A DNA stretch of 64,000 nt, taken from an uncultured Coriobacteriaceae bacterium. Its GTDB lineage: Bacteria > Actinomycetota > Coriobacteriia > Coriobacteriales > Eggerthellaceae. The notes below the pieces were generated by a model. That model saw only the letters and a program-made list of their open reading frames with translations. It had not been told where the DNA came from and did no database searches. Within the stretch, counting starts at the first letter, position 1; each line of letters begins with the position of its first letter. The stretch lies in NCBI GenBank assembly GCA_900550385.1, contig URRZ01000001.1, positions 1 to 64,000 of the forward strand. The letters run 5' to 3'. Of this stretch, positions 16,246-24,322 are shown piece by piece. A program made the position numbers and the translations under genes.

Positions 16246-17802
16246 TCACGCGCGCCCGCGCAAATCGCTGGAAAAATCGAGGGTTGCCTGCTCTATGCCG
16301 TCGACGGTCCCGTCGATGACGTCGGTGAACCGCACGGGGATGTCGTCGAGCTCGGCGAGGCCGCTCGGCACCGCCGACCCCGTCTTCTCGGCGATGAGCT
16401 TGTCCAGCTGGCATCCCGTGAGGGCGGCGATCTCGGCGGGCAGCTCCTCGCCGGGGGCGATGCCGTTCAGCGCGCGGTAGACGTCGGCGCCGAACTTCGC
16501 CCAGTGGGCCGTGCTGACGACCAGCAGGGGGTTCGCCCCGCGCAGGTTCTCGCCCGCCTTCCATGCGACCGCCGTGTGGGGGTCCAGCAGGTAGCCGTGC
16601 TCGTCATGCACCTGCTTGATGGTCTCCAGGCAGGTCGCGTTGTCGATGGAATCCGCGCGGTACGCCTCGCGCAGGCGGGAGAAGGTGCGCTCGTCGACGC
16701 GGAAGCGGCGCTTCCCGCGCAGGTCCTCCATCCATCCGTCGATGGCGGCGCAGTCGCGCCCCGTGATCTCGAACAGCTGGCGTTCGAGGTTCGAGGAGAC
16801 CAGGATGTCCATGGAAGGCGACGGCGTCAGGACGAACTCGCGATCCGCGATATCGTAGGTTCCCGTGTTGATGAAATCGGTCAGCACGCGGTTCTCGTTG
16901 CTGGCGCAGTACAGCATCTCGATGGGGCATCCCATGCGCTTGGCGTAGTACGCCGCCAGGATGTTGCCGAAGTTCCCCGTCGGGACGCATACGTCGATGG
17001 GGTCGCCGGCGGGCACCTTGCCCTGGGAGACGAGCTGCGCGTAGGCGGAAAGGTAGTACACGATCTGGGGCATGAGGCGCCCCCAGTTGATCGAGTTCGC
17101 GCTCGAAAGCGCCATCTTCGAGCTCGCCATCAGCTCGGAGGCGAACGCCTCGTCCGAGAAGACCGCCTTGACGCCCGTTTGGCAATCGTCGAAGTTGCCG
17201 CGCACGCCCCAGACCTTCACGTTGGCGCCCCTTTGGGTCACCATCTGCTTGCGCTGGATGTCGCTCACGCCTCCGTCGGGGAACAGCACGCCGACGGCGG
17301 TGTGCTCGACGTCGCGGAACCCCTCGAGCGCGGCTTTGCCGGTGTCGCCCGACGTGGCGACGAGGATGAGGAAGTCGTGGTCGATCCTCCCCTCGGCATG
17401 CAGCTTGGTGACGCTCGCCGAGAAGAAGCGCGGCAGGCATTGCAGGGCCATGTCCTTGAACGCGCTAGTGGGGCCGTGCCAAAGCTCCAGGACGTGGGTG
17501 GTCGCCGAAAGCGTCGAGACCGGGCAGATCTCCGGAGTGTCGAAGTTGCTCCCGTACGCCTGCTCCATGAGCCTGTCGACCTGATCTTCGGGCAGGTCGA
17601 CTTCGAACGCCCGGTACACGGCAGCCGCGCGGCGGGCGTAGGGCATATCCGCCAGCGAGACGATCCGGTCCATCGTCAGCTGCGGGATGCGCTCGGGAAC
17701 GTACAGGCCGCCTCCGGGGGCCAGCCCCCGCACCACCGCTTCGGTGAAGGTCGCCTTCCCGGTCGCTTTTCCTCGCGTGTCGAGATAGAGGTTGGGGTTC
17801 AT
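16246..17802 (-). CDS. thrC: Threonine synthase
   Basis: 518 residues, the longer threonine synthase class. It converts O-phospho-L-homoserine to L-threonine with pyridoxal phosphate. The PLP lysine is Lys116 in HGPTSAFKDMALQ; the phosphate-binding loop VATSGDTGKAA and PTGNFGNILAAYYAKRMG are present. The N-terminus LYLDTRGKATGKATFTEAVVRGLAPGGGLYVP is typical. A TATACT -10-like hexamer (plus-strand 17839-17844) stands 37 bases upstream of the start. No other threonine genes are in the window. Confidence 0.96.
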   Translation of the reverse strand: MNPNLYLDTRGKATGKATFTEAVVRGLAPGGGLYVPERIPQLTMDRIVSLADMPYARRAAAVYRAFEVDLPEDQVDRLMEQAYGSNFDTPEICPVSTLSATTHVLELWHGPTSAFKDMALQCLPRFFSASVTKLHAEGRIDHDFLILVATSGDTGKAALEGFRDVEHTAVGVLFPDGGVSDIQRKQMVTQRGANVKVWGVRGNFDDCQTGVKAVFSDEAFASELMASSKMALSSANSINWGRLMPQIVYYLSAYAQLVSQGKVPAGDPIDVCVPTGNFGNILAAYYAKRMGCPIEMLYCASNENRVLTDFINTGTYDIADREFVLTPSPSMDILVSSNLERQLFEITGRDCAAIDGWMEDLRGKRRFRVDERTFSRLREAYRADSIDNATCLETIKQVHDEHGYLLDPHTAVAWKAGENLRGANPLLVVSTAHWAKFGADVYRALNGIAPGEELPAEIAALTGCQLDKLIAEKTGSAVPSGLAELDDIPVRFTDVIDGTVDGIEQATLDFSSDLRGRA

Positions 17803-17920
17803 TCTGCTCCCATCGGCTTCGATCCATTATCCGTTTGCAGTATACATTGGAGCAGGGGGGATGGAAGCCGGGAAAAGCGTATGGGGCGAGGAAGCGGCGT
17901 CGGCGCCCGTTTCCCCGCAT

Positions 17921-17956
17921 CGGCGCCGACGTGCACCTCGGCGCCGGCGTGCACCC
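17921..17956. repeat. Two tandem 18-bp units in the thrC leader
   Basis: CGGCGCCGACGTGCACCT and CGGCGCCGGCGTGCACCC follow each other directly, differing at two bases. Each unit is itself partly palindromic. The site lies between the deformylase-like stop and the thrC promoter. Confidence 0.6.
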
Positions 17957-17978
17957 CGTCGTCTCGGCGCCGCCGCCG

Positions 17979-18392
17979 TTAGACCAGCTTGCCCTCGCAG
18001 TGGTCCATGGCATGCTGGACCGCTTGCGCCGCCCATCCGGTGAACTTGCGCTTGCGGGGCTCGAGCTTTCCCCCCGCGAGGACCTCGTAGGAGACGCGGA
18101 TCATCTTGAAGCGCTCGACGACGCTGGGCTCGTCGAGGCTGAGGCACTCCTCCACGGTCGAGAAGCGCTGCAGGCCCGATTCGAGCTTCGGGTTGTACAT
18201 CACGAACGTGCGGCCGTTGTCGTTGTAGGCGATGATCGCCTTGTCGGAGCCGATCTGGTTGGCGGCCAGGCATGCCGCGTCCGCGGACCTCAAGGTGTCC
18301 ACCAGATCCTCGCCGACCTGGGCGTCCTCCGCCGTCGCCGCCGCGGCGGGCTTGCTCAGCGCTTCGGTGTCCTTCACGATCTCCCTGATCAT
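17979..18392 (-). CDS. Peptide deformylase-like protein, catalytic Glu replaced
   Basis: 137 residues. The three deformylase motifs are recognisable: CLAANQIG (motif 1, near 41-48), EECLSLDE (motif 2, Cys83) and QHAMDHCEGKLV (motif 3). The metal ligands Cys83, His127 and His131 remain, but HExxH reads HAMDH, so the general acid/base glutamate is alanine at residue 128. The DNA here is unambiguous (CAT GCC ATG GAC CAC on the minus strand). It is probably inactive as a deformylase or has another role. The true housekeeping enzyme is presumably elsewhere. ATG 18392 has only a weak ribosome site. Confidence 0.8.
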   Translation of the reverse strand: MIREIVKDTEALSKPAAAATAEDAQVGEDLVDTLRSADAACLAANQIGSDKAIIAYNDNGRTFVMYNPKLESGLQRFSTVEECLSLDEPSVVERFKMIRVSYEVLAGGKLEPRKRKFTGWAAQAVQHAMDHCEGKLV

Positions 18393-18531
18393 GGCATGCT
18401 CGATTCTTCTCGGCCATGCGCTCGCGCATGACGTGCCTTCGCGCCGCCGTCGGGCGCCCCTTCCGGCGAGAATGATAGCAGACGCCGACGGCGCGCCGAA
18501 ATCTTGCATGAGAAAAAAAGTTAACGAAGGC

Positions 18532-18560
18532 TTCCATTTTTCTGTCGGAAGCGCTATGAT
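18532..18560 (+). promoter_or_regulatory. Candidate promoter of the feo genes
   Basis: TTCCAT (18532-18537) and TATGAT (18555-18560) with a 17-base spacer. The -35 is poor, but the start point would fall on the palindrome at 18567. Confidence 0.45.
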
Positions 18561-18566
18561 CCAAAT

Positions 18567-18582
18567 GTTGCATACAGCTAAC
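18567..18582. promoter_or_regulatory. Candidate metal-regulator operator upstream of feoA
   Basis: GTTGCATACAGCTAAC, a 16-mer close to GTTA-N8-TAAC. It begins seven bases after the -10 hexamer, a position where a bound repressor would block initiation. Matching 16-mers stand at 19268 and 22435. Confidence 0.45.
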
Positions 18583-18607
18583 ACTAGGAGAACGCTAGGA
18601 GTTCGGC

Positions 18608-18904
18608 ATGGGAGAATCGGTTGCCGCGATGGCGAAAGGAAGGGCGATGGGCGCGCAGGCGCAGGGGAACGACCGGGCTTGGAGGCAGGTTCCGCTGCCG
18701 TTTCTGAAATGCGGCCAGGATGCCTCCATCGTCAAGATCCGCGGCAAGGAGGACCTGCACCGCCATCTGGAGAGCATGGGGTTCGTCCCGGGCGCCTCCA
18801 TCAAGGCGGTCTCCGAGGTGTCGGGCAACGTGATCGTCGAGGTGAAGGGGACTCAGGTTGCCCTGAGCAGGCAGGTTGCGACGCATATCGTCGTCGCCCT
18901 GTAG
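18608..18904 (+). CDS. feoA: FeoA domain protein (first)
   Basis: 98 residues. An N-terminal extension of about 30 residues precedes an SH3-like FeoA domain (HRHLESMGFVPGASIKAVSEVSGNVIVEVKGTQVALSR). FeoA is a small cytoplasmic partner of the FeoB ferrous-iron permease. GGAG lies six bases before ATG 18608. The palindrome and promoter upstream suggest iron control. Two consecutive feoA genes before feoB are common in anaerobes. Confidence 0.88.
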   Translation: MGESVAAMAKGRAMGAQAQGNDRAWRQVPLPFLKCGQDASIVKIRGKEDLHRHLESMGFVPGASIKAVSEVSGNVIVEVKGTQVALSRQVATHIVVAL

Positions 18905-18940
18905 CCGCACGTCGGCAAGCCCGCATGCGCGGGCGAGGAA

Positions 18941-19210
18941 ATGGAAGCATCGGATGGGGAAAGGATCGAAGGAATGGCAGAGGCTTCTGGCAGGACGCTG
19001 CGCGATGTGCCCATCGGGCAGACGGCGACCGTGCGCCGTCTGAGCGGCGAGGGCGCGACGCGGCGCCACATCATGGACATGGGAATCACGAAGGGCGTTT
19101 CGGTGCAGGTGCATAAAGTCGCCCCGCTCGGCGACCCGATCGAGGTGACGGTGCGCGGCTACGAGCTCTCGCTGCGCAAAAGCGAAGCGGAGTGCGTGCT
19201 GGTCGACTAG
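18941..19210 (+). CDS. feoA: FeoA domain protein (second)
   Basis: 89 residues from ATG 18941. A second in-frame ATG at 18974 (MAEASGRTL) is equally possible because GGAAAGGA lies before it. The FeoA core is LRDVPIGQTATVRRLSGEGATRRHIMDMGITKGVSVQVHKVAPLGDP. It is only distantly similar to the first feoA, so the pair is not a recent duplication. It lies 36 bases after feoA-1 and 124 bases before feoB, with a hairpin and a second operator-like site in that gap. Confidence 0.87.
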   Translation: MEASDGERIEGMAEASGRTLRDVPIGQTATVRRLSGEGATRRHIMDMGITKGVSVQVHKVAPLGDPIEVTVRGYELSLRKSEAECVLVD

Positions 19211-19236
19211 GCGCTGCTGTGCGCCCGCGCGAACGC

Positions 19237-19258
19237 GGCGCATCTGCGCCTAATTTTT
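19237..19258 (+). terminator. Weak terminator between feoA-2 and feoB
   Basis: GGCGCATCTGCGCC folds into a short stem and is followed by TAATTTTT. The loop is very small, so it may act as an attenuator rather than a full stop. Confidence 0.4.
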
Positions 19259-19267
19259 CGGAGTAGG

Positions 19268-19283
19268 GTTAGACATTGTTAAC
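19268..19283. promoter_or_regulatory. Candidate operator upstream of feoB
   Basis: GTTAGACATTGTTAAC fits GTTA-N8-TAAC exactly. It sits 52 bases before the feoB start and suggests that feoB has its own regulated promoter. Confidence 0.5.
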
Positions 19284-19334
19284 TTTCCTTCCCGCGCAAC
19301 GGACGGGGGAAGGCTCGATAGGAAAGGATGGAAC

Positions 19335-21683
19335 ATGGGCGTGCGCATTGCCCTTGCCGGCAACCCCAATTGCGGCAAGACGACGATGTTCAACAGCATG
19401 ACGGGCGCCAACCAGTACGTGGGCAACTGGCCGGGCGTCACCGTCGAGCGCAAGGAAGGCCGCTACACGCGCGATAAGGAGGTCGCCATCGTCGACCTGC
19501 CCGGCGTGTACTCGCTTTCCCCGTATTCCCCCGAGGAGATCGTGACGCGCGACTTCCTCCTGGAGGGCGGCCCCGACGCGGTGATCAACCTGGTCGACGC
19601 CACCAACCTGGAGCGCAACCTCTACCTGACCACGCAGATCCTGGATCTGGGCGTTCCGGTGGTGGTTGCCCTGAACATGATGGACCTGGTGGAGAAAAGC
19701 GGCGACAAGATCGACGTCGACGCGCTGTCCCGCCAGCTGGGCTGCCCCATCGTCCCCACGTCGGCGCTGAAGGGCCGCGGGCTGGACGAGCTCATCGCCA
19801 AGGCGAAGGAGGTCGCGGCCGCCGGCACGCTCGCCGCGCCCCAGACGAGCTTCGACGCCGCAGTCGAGGAGGCTATCGGCAAGGCCATCGACGTGCTGGG
19901 CGATCGCGTGCCCGCCAACGTGCGGCGCTGGCATGCCGTCAAGGCGCTCGAGGGCGAGCAGCGGACTTTGGACGTCTTGAAGCTGTCGGAATCCGACCTG
20001 GCCGCCATCGCCGCGGTGCGCGAGGGGCTGGAAGACGCGTTCGACGACGACATCGAGAGCATCATCACCTCCGAGCGCTACGGCGCCATCGCGCACGTCG
20101 CCGACGCCTGCGTGAAGCGGTCGGCGAAGGGCCTCACCACCACCCAGAAGATCGACCGCGTGGTGACCAACCGCTGGCTGGGCATCCCGATCTTCGTCGT
20201 GGTGATGGCGTTCGTGTACTGGCTGGCCATCACCATCGGCACGGGACCTGTGACCGACTGGGCCAACGACGGCATCTCGGGCGACGGCTGGCTCTACACC
20301 GGCGGCGCCGCCTACGAGGAGGCCGTGGGCGCCTGGGAGGAGCAGGTCGCCGCCGCCGAGGAGGCGGGGGATGAGGCTCTGGCAGCGCAGCTCGCCGAAG
20401 CCGAGCCCGATCCTTCAGAGTTCGGCCTGTTCATCCCCGGCTTGACCCCGATCGTGTCGGATGCCCTCACCGCCGTGAACTGCGCGCCGTGGCTGCAGAG
20501 CCTCGTCGTCGACGGCGTCATCGCCGGCGTGGGCGCGGTCATCGGCTTCATCCCGCAGATGATCATCCTGTTCCTGCTGCTGGCGTTTCTGGAGAGCTGC
20601 GGCTACCTGGCGCGCGTCGCCTTCATCATGGACCGCATCTTCCGCCGGTTCGGGCTTTCGGGCAAAAGCTTCATCCCCATGCTCATCGCATCGGGCTGCG
20701 GCGTGCCCGCCGTCATGGCCACCAAGACGATCGAGAACGAGAAGGATCGCCGGATGACCATCATGACCACCACGATGATCCCCTGCGGCGCGAAGATGCC
20801 CATCATCGCGCTGGTGTTCGGCGCGATCGCCGGCGCCGACGCGGAGGGGACCTGGTGGATCACCCCGCTGTTCTACTTCCTGGGCGTCGCGGCCATCATC
20901 GTCTCGGGCATCATGCTCAAGAAGACGCGCATGTTCGCCGGCGAGGCGTCGCCGTTCGTGATGGAGCTGCCGGCGTACCATCTGCCCACCGTCCGCACGG
21001 TGCTCATGTCCACGTGGGAGCGCATCAAGAGCTATGTGGTGAAGGCCGGAACGATCATCTTCCTGTCCACGATCGTCATCTGGTTCCTCATGAACTTCGG
21101 CATGTACGAGGGGCAGTTCGGCCTGCTCGATACCGAGGTGCCCGACTACATCCAATACAGCCTGATGGCGGGCGTGGGCAACGCGATCAGCTGGATCTTC
21201 GCGCCGCTGGGCTTCGGCGATTGGCAGGCGACGGTAACTTCCATCACCGGGCTTGTGGCCAAGGAGAACGTCGTGGCGACGGTGGGCATCCTCACCAGCC
21301 TCGACGCCAGCGAGACCGACCCCACCACCTGGGCGACGTTCGCCGCGATGATGGGCGGCATGACCCCCGCGATCATGGCGTTCTGCGCGTTCAACCTGCT
21401 GTGCGCGCCGTGCTTCGCCGCCATCGGCACGATCCGCCGCCAGATGGAGTCCGCCAAGTGGACCTGGTTCGCCATCGGCTACATGACCGTGTTCGGCTGG
21501 TGTGTGGGCTTGATGTTCTTCCAGTTCGGCGGGCTTATCACGGGCGACGTGCAGTTCAACGTCTGGACGGTGGTGGCCATCGCCGTGCTGGCAGCGATGC
21601 TGTTCCAGCTGTTCCGCCCCATGCCCAAATACGACGATGCGGCGAAGGCGGGCAAGCTGGCTGCGGAAACCAGCGCAGCGTAG
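19335..21683 (+). CDS. feoB: Ferrous iron transport protein B
   Basis: 782 residues. The cytosolic G domain has G1 GNPNCGKTT (9-17), G2/G3 GVTVERKEG and DLPGVYSL, and G4 ALNMMD. A GDI-like helical region follows, then the permease core with the two Gate-type repeats (SGCGVPAVMATKTIENEKDR and CAPCFAAIGTIRRQMES). A Glu/Ala-rich insert of about 40 residues (around EEQVAAAEEAGDEALAAQLAE) lies between the first two helices, outside the conserved core. It imports Fe2+ under anaerobic conditions. AGGA precedes ATG 19335. Confidence 0.97.
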   Translation: MGVRIALAGNPNCGKTTMFNSMTGANQYVGNWPGVTVERKEGRYTRDKEVAIVDLPGVYSLSPYSPEEIVTRDFLLEGGPDAVINLVDATNLERNLYLTTQILDLGVPVVVALNMMDLVEKSGDKIDVDALSRQLGCPIVPTSALKGRGLDELIAKAKEVAAAGTLAAPQTSFDAAVEEAIGKAIDVLGDRVPANVRRWHAVKALEGEQRTLDVLKLSESDLAAIAAVREGLEDAFDDDIESIITSERYGAIAHVADACVKRSAKGLTTTQKIDRVVTNRWLGIPIFVVVMAFVYWLAITIGTGPVTDWANDGISGDGWLYTGGAAYEEAVGAWEEQVAAAEEAGDEALAAQLAEAEPDPSEFGLFIPGLTPIVSDALTAVNCAPWLQSLVVDGVIAGVGAVIGFIPQMIILFLLLAFLESCGYLARVAFIMDRIFRRFGLSGKSFIPMLIASGCGVPAVMATKTIENEKDRRMTIMTTTMIPCGAKMPIIALVFGAIAGADAEGTWWITPLFYFLGVAAIIVSGIMLKKTRMFAGEASPFVMELPAYHLPTVRTVLMSTWERIKSYVVKAGTIIFLSTIVIWFLMNFGMYEGQFGLLDTEVPDYIQYSLMAGVGNAISWIFAPLGFGDWQATVTSITGLVAKENVVATVGILTSLDASETDPTTWATFAAMMGGMTPAIMAFCAFNLLCAPCFAAIGTIRRQMESAKWTWFAIGYMTVFGWCVGLMFFQFGGLITGDVQFNVWTVVAIAVLAAMLFQLFRPMPKYDDAAKAGKLAAETSAA

Positions 21684-21701
21684 CTGCCGCCCCCGGCTCG
21701 G

Positions 21702-21743
21702 CGGGAAATGAGAAAAAGGGACGGAGGATTTCTTCCATTCCCG
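21702..21743. repeat. Family A palindrome, degenerate copy
   Basis: CGGGAAATGAGAAAAAGGGACGG opens an imperfect inverted repeat closed by TTCTTCCATTCCCG. It shares the AAAAAGGGAC core and lies 19 bases after feoB. Confidence 0.55.
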
Positions 21744-21795
21744 ATGCGGCGAGGGTCGCGGAACCGCACGCGACTCTCGCCGCCCGCCAGCCTGC

Positions 21796-21828
21796 GATGC
21801 GAAAAGGGGACAGTCGCTTTTTCACATC
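21796..21828. repeat. Family A palindrome, copy 3
   Basis: GATGCGAAAAGGGGACAGTC followed by GCTTTTTCACATC. The core is identical to the copy at 969 over AAAAGGGGACAGTC, though the two loci are 20 kb apart and unrelated. Confidence 0.75.
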
Positions 21829-21860
21829 CCGATCTGGCGCCCCGCTTGCGGCATTCCCTC

Positions 21861-21894
21861 GGGATGCGGAAAACGACGGACCTTTCCGCATCCC
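21861..21894. repeat. Perfect 12-bp inverted repeat, possible family A relative
   Basis: GGGATGCGGAAA (21861-21872) and TTTCCGCATCCC (21883-21894) are exact complements. The centre ACGACGGACC differs from the usual GGGACAGTC. Third palindrome in 200 bp between feoB and the Cys-rich gene. Confidence 0.65.
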
Positions 21895-21933
21895 GGATGG
21901 TAGTATCTGATCCAAAGAAAGAAAGGCTATCCC

Positions 21934-22179
21934 ATGGCTCCGCTCGATATGAACTTCTCCACCGCGGTCGTGCTGCTGATCCTCGCAGTGCTGGTGGCGC
22001 TCGCCGTCCGACGGATGATCGGGCGCGGGCTGTGCGATTCGGGAGGGTCGTGCGATTGCTGCCACGGCGGCTCTCCCGAGGGCGGTTGCAGCGGCGGCTC
22101 CCATGCCGGCGGCTGCCCGACATGCTCGGCGGTCGACAAGATGGTCGCCGACATGGAGAGCGCGGCGAAGGGGAAGTAG
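21934..22179 (+). CDS. FeoB-associated Cys-rich membrane protein
   Basis: 81 residues: a single N-terminal helix (STAVVLLILAVLVALAV), then a Gly/Ser/Cys-rich segment with seven cysteines (LCDSGGSCDCCHGG, GGCSGG, GGCPTCSAV) and a short charged tail. This matches the small FeoB-associated Cys-rich proteins (PF12669) thought to help iron passage or FeoB assembly. AAGAAAGG stands upstream of ATG 21934. Separated from feoB by 250 bases of palindromes, so co-transcription is uncertain. Confidence 0.88.
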   Translation: MAPLDMNFSTAVVLLILAVLVALAVRRMIGRGLCDSGGSCDCCHGGSPEGGCSGGSHAGGCPTCSAVDKMVADMESAAKGK

Positions 22180-22227
22180 GGAACGGCTGCGGGAAACCGG
22201 CCGATGCACCTGCTTTGCGAGATCGAA

Positions 22228-22272
22228 CGGAAGGGGCGCTGCCGAGCGAGGCGGCGCCCCTTCCGCTTTCCA
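22228..22272 (+). terminator. Terminator of the feo block
   Basis: CGGAAGGGGCGC (22228-22239) and GCGCCCCTTCCG (22254-22265) form a perfect 12-bp stem, followed by CTTTCC. The stem is strong; the U-tract is weak. Confidence 0.6.
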
Positions 22273-22418
22273 TGGCAGGGAAGCGCCGCGCAGGCGCGGC
22301 CATGCGGGGGTGAGGCGCGACTGGAAAGCGCGCAGACGCGACCAGGCGGAAGCGGGGAGAGGCCGGGCGCCGACGGGCACCCTTGCTTGTGGAGAAATTG
22401 TAAACCAAAGGAAACTTC

Positions 22419-22447
22419 TTGATCCGGCAAGCAAGTTAACCTAATAT
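22419..22447 (+). promoter_or_regulatory. Candidate promoter in the 549-base gap before the DtxR-family gene
   Basis: TTGATC (22419-22424) and TAATAT (22442-22447) with a 17-base spacer. The GTTA-N8-TAAC palindrome overlaps its -10. The rest of the gap, 22273-22418 and 22451-22728, shows no supported gene; a 36-codon ORF from ATG 22452 has no ribosome site. Confidence 0.55.
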
Positions 22448-22450
22448 AAC
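22435..22450. promoter_or_regulatory. Candidate operator overlapping the promoter before the DtxR-family gene
   Basis: GTTAACCTAATATAAC fits GTTA-N8-TAAC and covers the -10 hexamer. Together with the sites at 18567 and 19268 it suggests one regulator, plausibly the product of the next gene, acting on itself and on iron uptake. Confidence 0.5.
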
Positions 22451-22728
22451 AAATGTCAGCAGGGCACGCGAAACCCGGACGCACGATAAGTTCGGCGGGA
22501 TCATCCCGAAGGGTTTTCCGGAAAAGCGTCGGAAGCGGTGCCCGGACCTCCTCTTCTAGCTGACTCGGCGGCGAAAGCTCTTCTCGTCTGGCTCTTCGTC
22601 GCAACCCGATGCCGGCGAGGGCCCATCCCCCCTCTCCCTCGCCGGCCTTCAACATGTGGTACGATTCCCCCTGATTTCGACTCGCAGCGCGCCGCACGGC
22701 GCGGAAGGGGGCGGTCTTCTTGGAGAAG

Positions 22729-23103
22729 ATGTCCAAATCCCACGAGGATTACCTTGAGGCCATCGTCATGCTGGGCGGCACGGACGAAGCGCCCGTGCGC
22801 TCCGTCGACGTTGCGGCGAAGATGGGGGTCTCGAAGGCGTCGGTGAACAAGGCCGTCAACTCCTTGAAGGAGAAGGGCCTGCTCGACCAGCCCTACTACG
22901 GCGACATCACGCTCACCCCCGAGGGCTTCGAGTACGGTTCCGCTGTGCTGGAGCGCCATCACCTGCTGTTCACGTTCCTCACCAAGGTGCTGGGCATCCC
23001 CGCCGAGCGCGCGGATGAGGAAGCGTGCATGATGGAGCACGCCATCAGCGACGATTCCTTCGAGAAGTGGAGCGCCTACATCAAATCGCTTGATCTGGAT
23101 TAG
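22729..23103 (+). CDS. DtxR/MntR-family metal-dependent regulator
   Basis: 124 residues. The N-terminal helix-turn-helix reads YLEAIVMLGG...VAAKMGVSKASVNKAVNSLKEKGLL. The dimerisation/metal domain shows RHHLLFTFLTKVLG and DEEACMMEHAIS, with His, Cys, Glu and His in the positions that ligate metal in DtxR. It lacks the C-terminal SH3-like FeoA domain and is therefore the short MntR-type form. ATG 22729 is preferred (GGAG five bases upstream); TTG 22720 is an alternative. Iron is the likely effector from the neighbouring feo genes, manganese is possible. Confidence 0.87.
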   Translation: MSKSHEDYLEAIVMLGGTDEAPVRSVDVAAKMGVSKASVNKAVNSLKEKGLLDQPYYGDITLTPEGFEYGSAVLERHHLLFTFLTKVLGIPAERADEEACMMEHAISDDSFEKWSAYIKSLDLD

Positions 23104-23224
23104 ATGTTCTTTGTCGCCGTCCTGCCCCGGCGTATGCTATCCTTATCAAGTTAGATCGAAAGCGATCGACCCCGGCATTAACCGAACCAGAAACAGACCA
23201 CGATGCAGTTAGGGGCGCTTTTCA

Positions 23225-24322
23225 TTGACTCGCCAAGCCACCATTGTATCTTTCGACGATGCGAGGCGATCGAGCCGCGTGGCAAGGTCGCGCGCTTCCC
23301 GCCCTTCAGGCACCTCCTCTCGGACCTCTTTGGCCGACAGGCCCTTGGTGTTCATCGATCCGGGCGTCGGAGCCGATTTCGTTTCGCCTTTCGCCCGTCG
23401 TGACGCGCAGGCCTCCGCGCGCCCTTCGGCCCTCGCGGGCGGAAGGGCCGCCGTCCCCATGCGCGAGCGGGGCGGCTTCCCGTCCGAGGCATCGGCATCC
23501 GCTCCGAGGGGGAGGGCTTCCTTCGCCGCCGCCCCGTCTCGGACCTCCTCGGCTTCGGCCGCACCCCGCGCCCGCACCGCCTCGCGCGGCGCCGATGGCC
23601 GCAGGGGCGCTCCCTCGTGGTACGATGGCCCCGACGAGCGCGCCCTGCGCGAGGAGCAGGCGCGCCGCGCCCAGGTGCGCGAGGAGGCTCGCGAGATCGA
23701 AGACGAGGCCCAGGACCAGAAGAAATCGCTGAAGGATCGGCTGGGCAAGGCGCTGGCGAAGCGCAAGGCGGACAAGGTGTTCGGCGCCCAGGACGGCGCC
23801 CCGACGGGCGAGGGCGGGCCGCGCGCCGCCCTGTACAAGGGCGAGATGGGGTCCTCCCAGCGCCGCGCCTCGCGCATGCAGGCGGGCGAGGGGCCTTCCG
23901 ACGGCAAGCGCGGGAAGGCGTCCGCGCGAAGGGGCTTCCGCCTCGGCCCCAGGATGCGCGTCTTCGCGGCATCCGTCGCCTGCTTGGCCTTGGTGTGCGT
24001 GTTCCTGTACCAGCCCGCCCGCCAGGCGTACCAGGCGATGCGCGAGCACGATGCCCTGGCGGCGGAGTACGCCGCCCTCCAGCAGCGCGGCGATGCCTTG
24101 CAGACGAGCGTCGACGTGCTCTCGACCGACGAGGGCATGGAGGCGTTGGCGCACGAGCAGTTCGGCTTGGTGCGCGAAGGCGAGGTGTCCGTGAGCGTCG
24201 CGGGCATCGAGAACGACTCGGAAGTGGGCCCGTCGGTTCCGCCGAACGTCCCGTCGGGCGGCGTTGATGCGCCCGACACGTGGTACTCGGGCATCCTCGA
24301 CCCGCTCTTCGGGGTCGGATGA
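23225..24322 (+). CDS. FtsB/DivIC-type septum formation initiator with long N-terminal tail
   Basis: 365 residues. About the first 235 are low-complexity Arg/Ala/Ser/Pro with a charged coiled stretch (ALREEQARRAQVREEAREIEDEAQDQ). One membrane helix (RVFAASVACLALVCVFLYQ) follows, then a short coiled coil (YQAMREHDALAAEYAALQQRGDALQ) and the DivIC motif EGMEALAHEQFGLVREGEV. These proteins join FtsL and FtsQ in the divisome. The TTG start at 23225 has AGGGG nine bases upstream. Normal FtsB/DivIC is 100-200 residues. The stop overlaps the next gene. Confidence 0.82.
   Translation: MTRQATIVSFDDARRSSRVARSRASRPSGTSSRTSLADRPLVFIDPGVGADFVSPFARRDAQASARPSALAGGRAAVPMRERGGFPSEASASAPRGRASFAAAPSRTSSASAAPRARTASRGADGRRGAPSWYDGPDERALREEQARRAQVREEAREIEDEAQDQKKSLKDRLGKALAKRKADKVFGAQDGAPTGEGGPRAALYKGEMGSSQRRASRMQAGEGPSDGKRGKASARRGFRLGPRMRVFAASVACLALVCVFLYQPARQAYQAMREHDALAAEYAALQQRGDALQTSVDVLSTDEGMEALAHEQFGLVREGEVSVSVAGIENDSEVGPSVPPNVPSGGVDAPDTWYSGILDPLFGVG

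Noticed and set aside
22452..22562. 36-codon ORF downstream of the promoter at 22419
   Set aside because: No ribosome site, starts almost on the predicted transcript start, Arg/Ser-rich without motif.
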